From NCBI GenBank assembly GCA_020216575.1, contig JAIUYC010000227.1:1-6567 (forward strand): a DNA stretch of 6,567 nucleotides, read 5' to 3'. This DNA comes from Coleofasciculus sp. S288 (GTDB taxonomy: Bacteria > Cyanobacteriota > Cyanobacteriia > Cyanobacteriales > Coleofasciculaceae). The position numbers and the translations under genes are program-made. The stretch's first letter is position 1. Every line of letters starts with the position of its first letter. This document shows, piece by piece, positions 5,651 through 6,567 of the stretch. A model generated the notes under the pieces. That model had not been told where the DNA came from. It saw only the letters and a program-made list of their open reading frames with translations, and made no database searches.

Positions 5651-6417
5651 ACTTCCTCTAAGTCTTCTTCTAATGATTCTTTGATTTGTTGTTGGTAGTG
5701 ATGAATGGCAGCGTCGGCTAAACAACAATCTTTTAAGGTTCGTGCGATCACACTTTTATCCAATTCAATCCCAACAACTTCAATCCCACTAAAACGCTGG
5801 GGACGCCCTTCTAACCAACGGGGAAGGTTTAACTCGGTGTAGGTACTATCGGGAATTCCAGCCACAAAATCAAAGTAGAACGCTCGTCCGTCAGCCAGGT
5901 CAAAAATTCCCTTCGCTCGGTTAACTCTGCCATAGGCTCCTTGAGTTAACTCGTACCAAAAGATATCCAAACTTGCTGGGTCTAAAACTTGACCGCTAAT
6001 CGGCGCACGCCAAAGCTCAGGTTTACCTTCCGTGGGTTCAACTGTAACTCCCGGCACAACTTCATCCGCCCAAGCGTGCCATCCCGTATTCTGTACGTTT
6101 GGTGGCATCAAGGCAACACGATGAATTAAGAGGTCATCTAACACCGATAACACTGGCTCGACTGATGCTAAATCTACATGAAATCCCAGTTCTATATAGG
6201 TAATTGACTCAGCCGCCGACAGGTCTAACAACCGATTTTCCTCTCCTTCCTTGAGGATTTTGACAGCAGGAAATTCAGCCGCCATGCAAGTCATGTCGAT
6301 GGGAACTGGGTCAGAACCAGGACTGAAATACTGCACGGGTTGGTTGGCAATGGCTAGCTGTTGTCGAATCCAGGTAGTTTTCCCTGCTCCTGGTAAACCA
6401 GCGACAGCAATAATCAT
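5647..6417 (-). CDS. short CobW/COG0523-like P-loop NTPase
   Basis: The 256-aa protein begins with a Walker A, GLPGAGKTT (7-15). Its C-terminal half resembles a CobW C-terminal domain: GRVNRAKGIFDLADGRAFYF (163-182), then QRFSGIEVVGIELDKSVIA (207-225). COG0523 proteins are GTP-driven metal chaperones or insertases, often induced by zinc or iron lack. This one is short (typical members exceed 300 aa). It lacks the CxCC metal motif, having only Cys44 in DMTCMAAEFP, and no NKxD guanine motif is visible. The acidic tail (ESLEEDLEEV) is distinctive. The start ATG 6417 lies about 20 nt from the predicted transcription start below a Fur/Zur-type operator. It is first gene of the minus-strand unit and overlaps the phosphoesterase gene by ATGA. 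Nucleotide specificity and metal are unknown. Confidence 0.85.
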   Translation of the reverse strand: MIIAVAGLPGAGKTTWIRQQLAIANQPVQYFSPGSDPVPIDMTCMAAEFPAVKILKEGEENRLLDLSAAESITYIELGFHVDLASVEPVLSVLDDLLIHRVALMPPNVQNTGWHAWADEVVPGVTVEPTEGKPELWRAPISGQVLDPASLDIFWYELTQGAYGRVNRAKGIFDLADGRAFYFDFVAGIPDSTYTELNLPRWLEGRPQRFSGIEVVGIELDKSVIARTLKDCCLADAAIHHYQQQIKESLEEDLEEV

Positions 6418-6429
6418 GGATGTCTGTTT

Positions 6430-6449
6430 TGGTAATGATTATCATTATA
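6430..6449 (-). promoter_or_regulatory. Fur/Zur-type operator overlapping a consensus -10
   Basis: TAATGATTATCATTA (6433-6447) is a perfect 7-1-7 inverted repeat. The 19-mer 6431-6449 matches the classical GATAATGATAATCATTATC box at 15-16 positions. Read on the minus strand, TGATAATCATTACCA (6444-6430) matches TGATAAT-n-ATTATCA at 13 of 14. TATAAT is perfect at 6449-6444 on the minus strand and overlaps the box, so a bound repressor would block RNA polymerase. No good -35 at 16-18 bp spacing is evident. Whether Fur (iron) or Zur (zinc) binds cannot be told from sequence, because their boxes are similar in cyanobacteria. Confidence 0.75.
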
Positions 6450-6567
6450 GTTAGAACAGCCAACTATTGGTTGCTCGTGTTTTCTGACACCAAGACTTCT
6501 GGAAAGCAGAGGGCAACAGGCAGCGCTAGCTGAAAATGCTTATTCGCCAGCAACGCCTGTTACTCCC
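6450..6567. other. upstream intergenic segment, no gene seen
   Basis: No coding frame is supported in this 118-bp end segment. It holds a short inverted repeat, AACAGGC (6515-6521) with GCCTGTT (6555-6561). It is probably upstream promoter sequence of the minus-strand unit or the edge of the next gene. Confidence 0.4.

Noticed and set aside
5651..5728. Longer N-terminus for the Cys-variant phosphoesterase
   Set aside because: The 26 extra residues (Arg/Ser-rich) lie inside the upstream gene and do not fit the family; ATG 5650 with ATGA overlap is the better start.

Overview
The window is cyanobacterial chromosomal DNA. The 8-bp palindrome GCGATCGC (HIP1), a cyanobacterial hallmark, occurs at least seven times: 1060-1067, 1129-1136, 2412-2419, 2747-2754, 3403-3410, 3808-3815 and 4235-4242. 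There is also a recognisable start of isiA (the CP43'-type chlorophyll protein) and a long-chain flavodoxin gene, isiB. I see no rRNA, tRNA, CRISPR array, transposase or phage gene.

Layout. Bases 1-230 are non-coding and full of short repeats. Bases 231-389 look like a small non-autonomous element with 14-bp perfect terminal inverted repeats. Directly after it lies a Fur-type operator (405-419) and a leader of roughly 210 nt, as expected for an iron-stress (isi) promoter. On the plus strand follow: an isiA reading frame that keeps only the first ~47 residues (N-terminus and first membrane helix) and runs in frame into a zinc-ribbon segment (645-986); a remnant that looks like the C-terminus of a methyltransferase (1005-1313); intact isiB flavodoxin (1533-2045); an alpha/beta hydrolase matching IsiC (2146-2880); a small membrane-anchored Cys-rich protein (2926-3264); and a Crp/Fnr-family regulator (3269-3847). 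Spacing suggests that isiB to crp form one transcription unit. The isi locus has therefore lost most of isiA but kept its promoter and downstream genes.

On the minus strand, converging on the isi cluster, is a second metal-linked unit. It starts at a near-consensus Fur/Zur-type operator overlapping a perfect TATAAT (6430-6449). It encodes a short CobW/COG0523-like P-loop protein (6417-5647) and, overlapping it by an ATGA, a calcineurin-like phosphoesterase in which two metal-ligand positions are Cys (5650-4841). After an 81-bp nested inverted repeat comes a related phosphoesterase-fold protein that has lost most metal ligands (4690-3965).

Taken together, the window reads as a metal-limitation locus. 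Flavodoxin replaces ferredoxin when iron is short. The GTPase-phosphoesterase pair, apparently under a similar operator, could be a metal-sparing or metal-allocation system. The link between the two units is inferred from the similar operators and adjacency only. The most interesting points are the isiA/zinc-ribbon chimera, the Cys-substituted phosphoesterase translationally coupled to an atypical COG0523 protein, and the degenerate phosphoesterase paralogue next to it.
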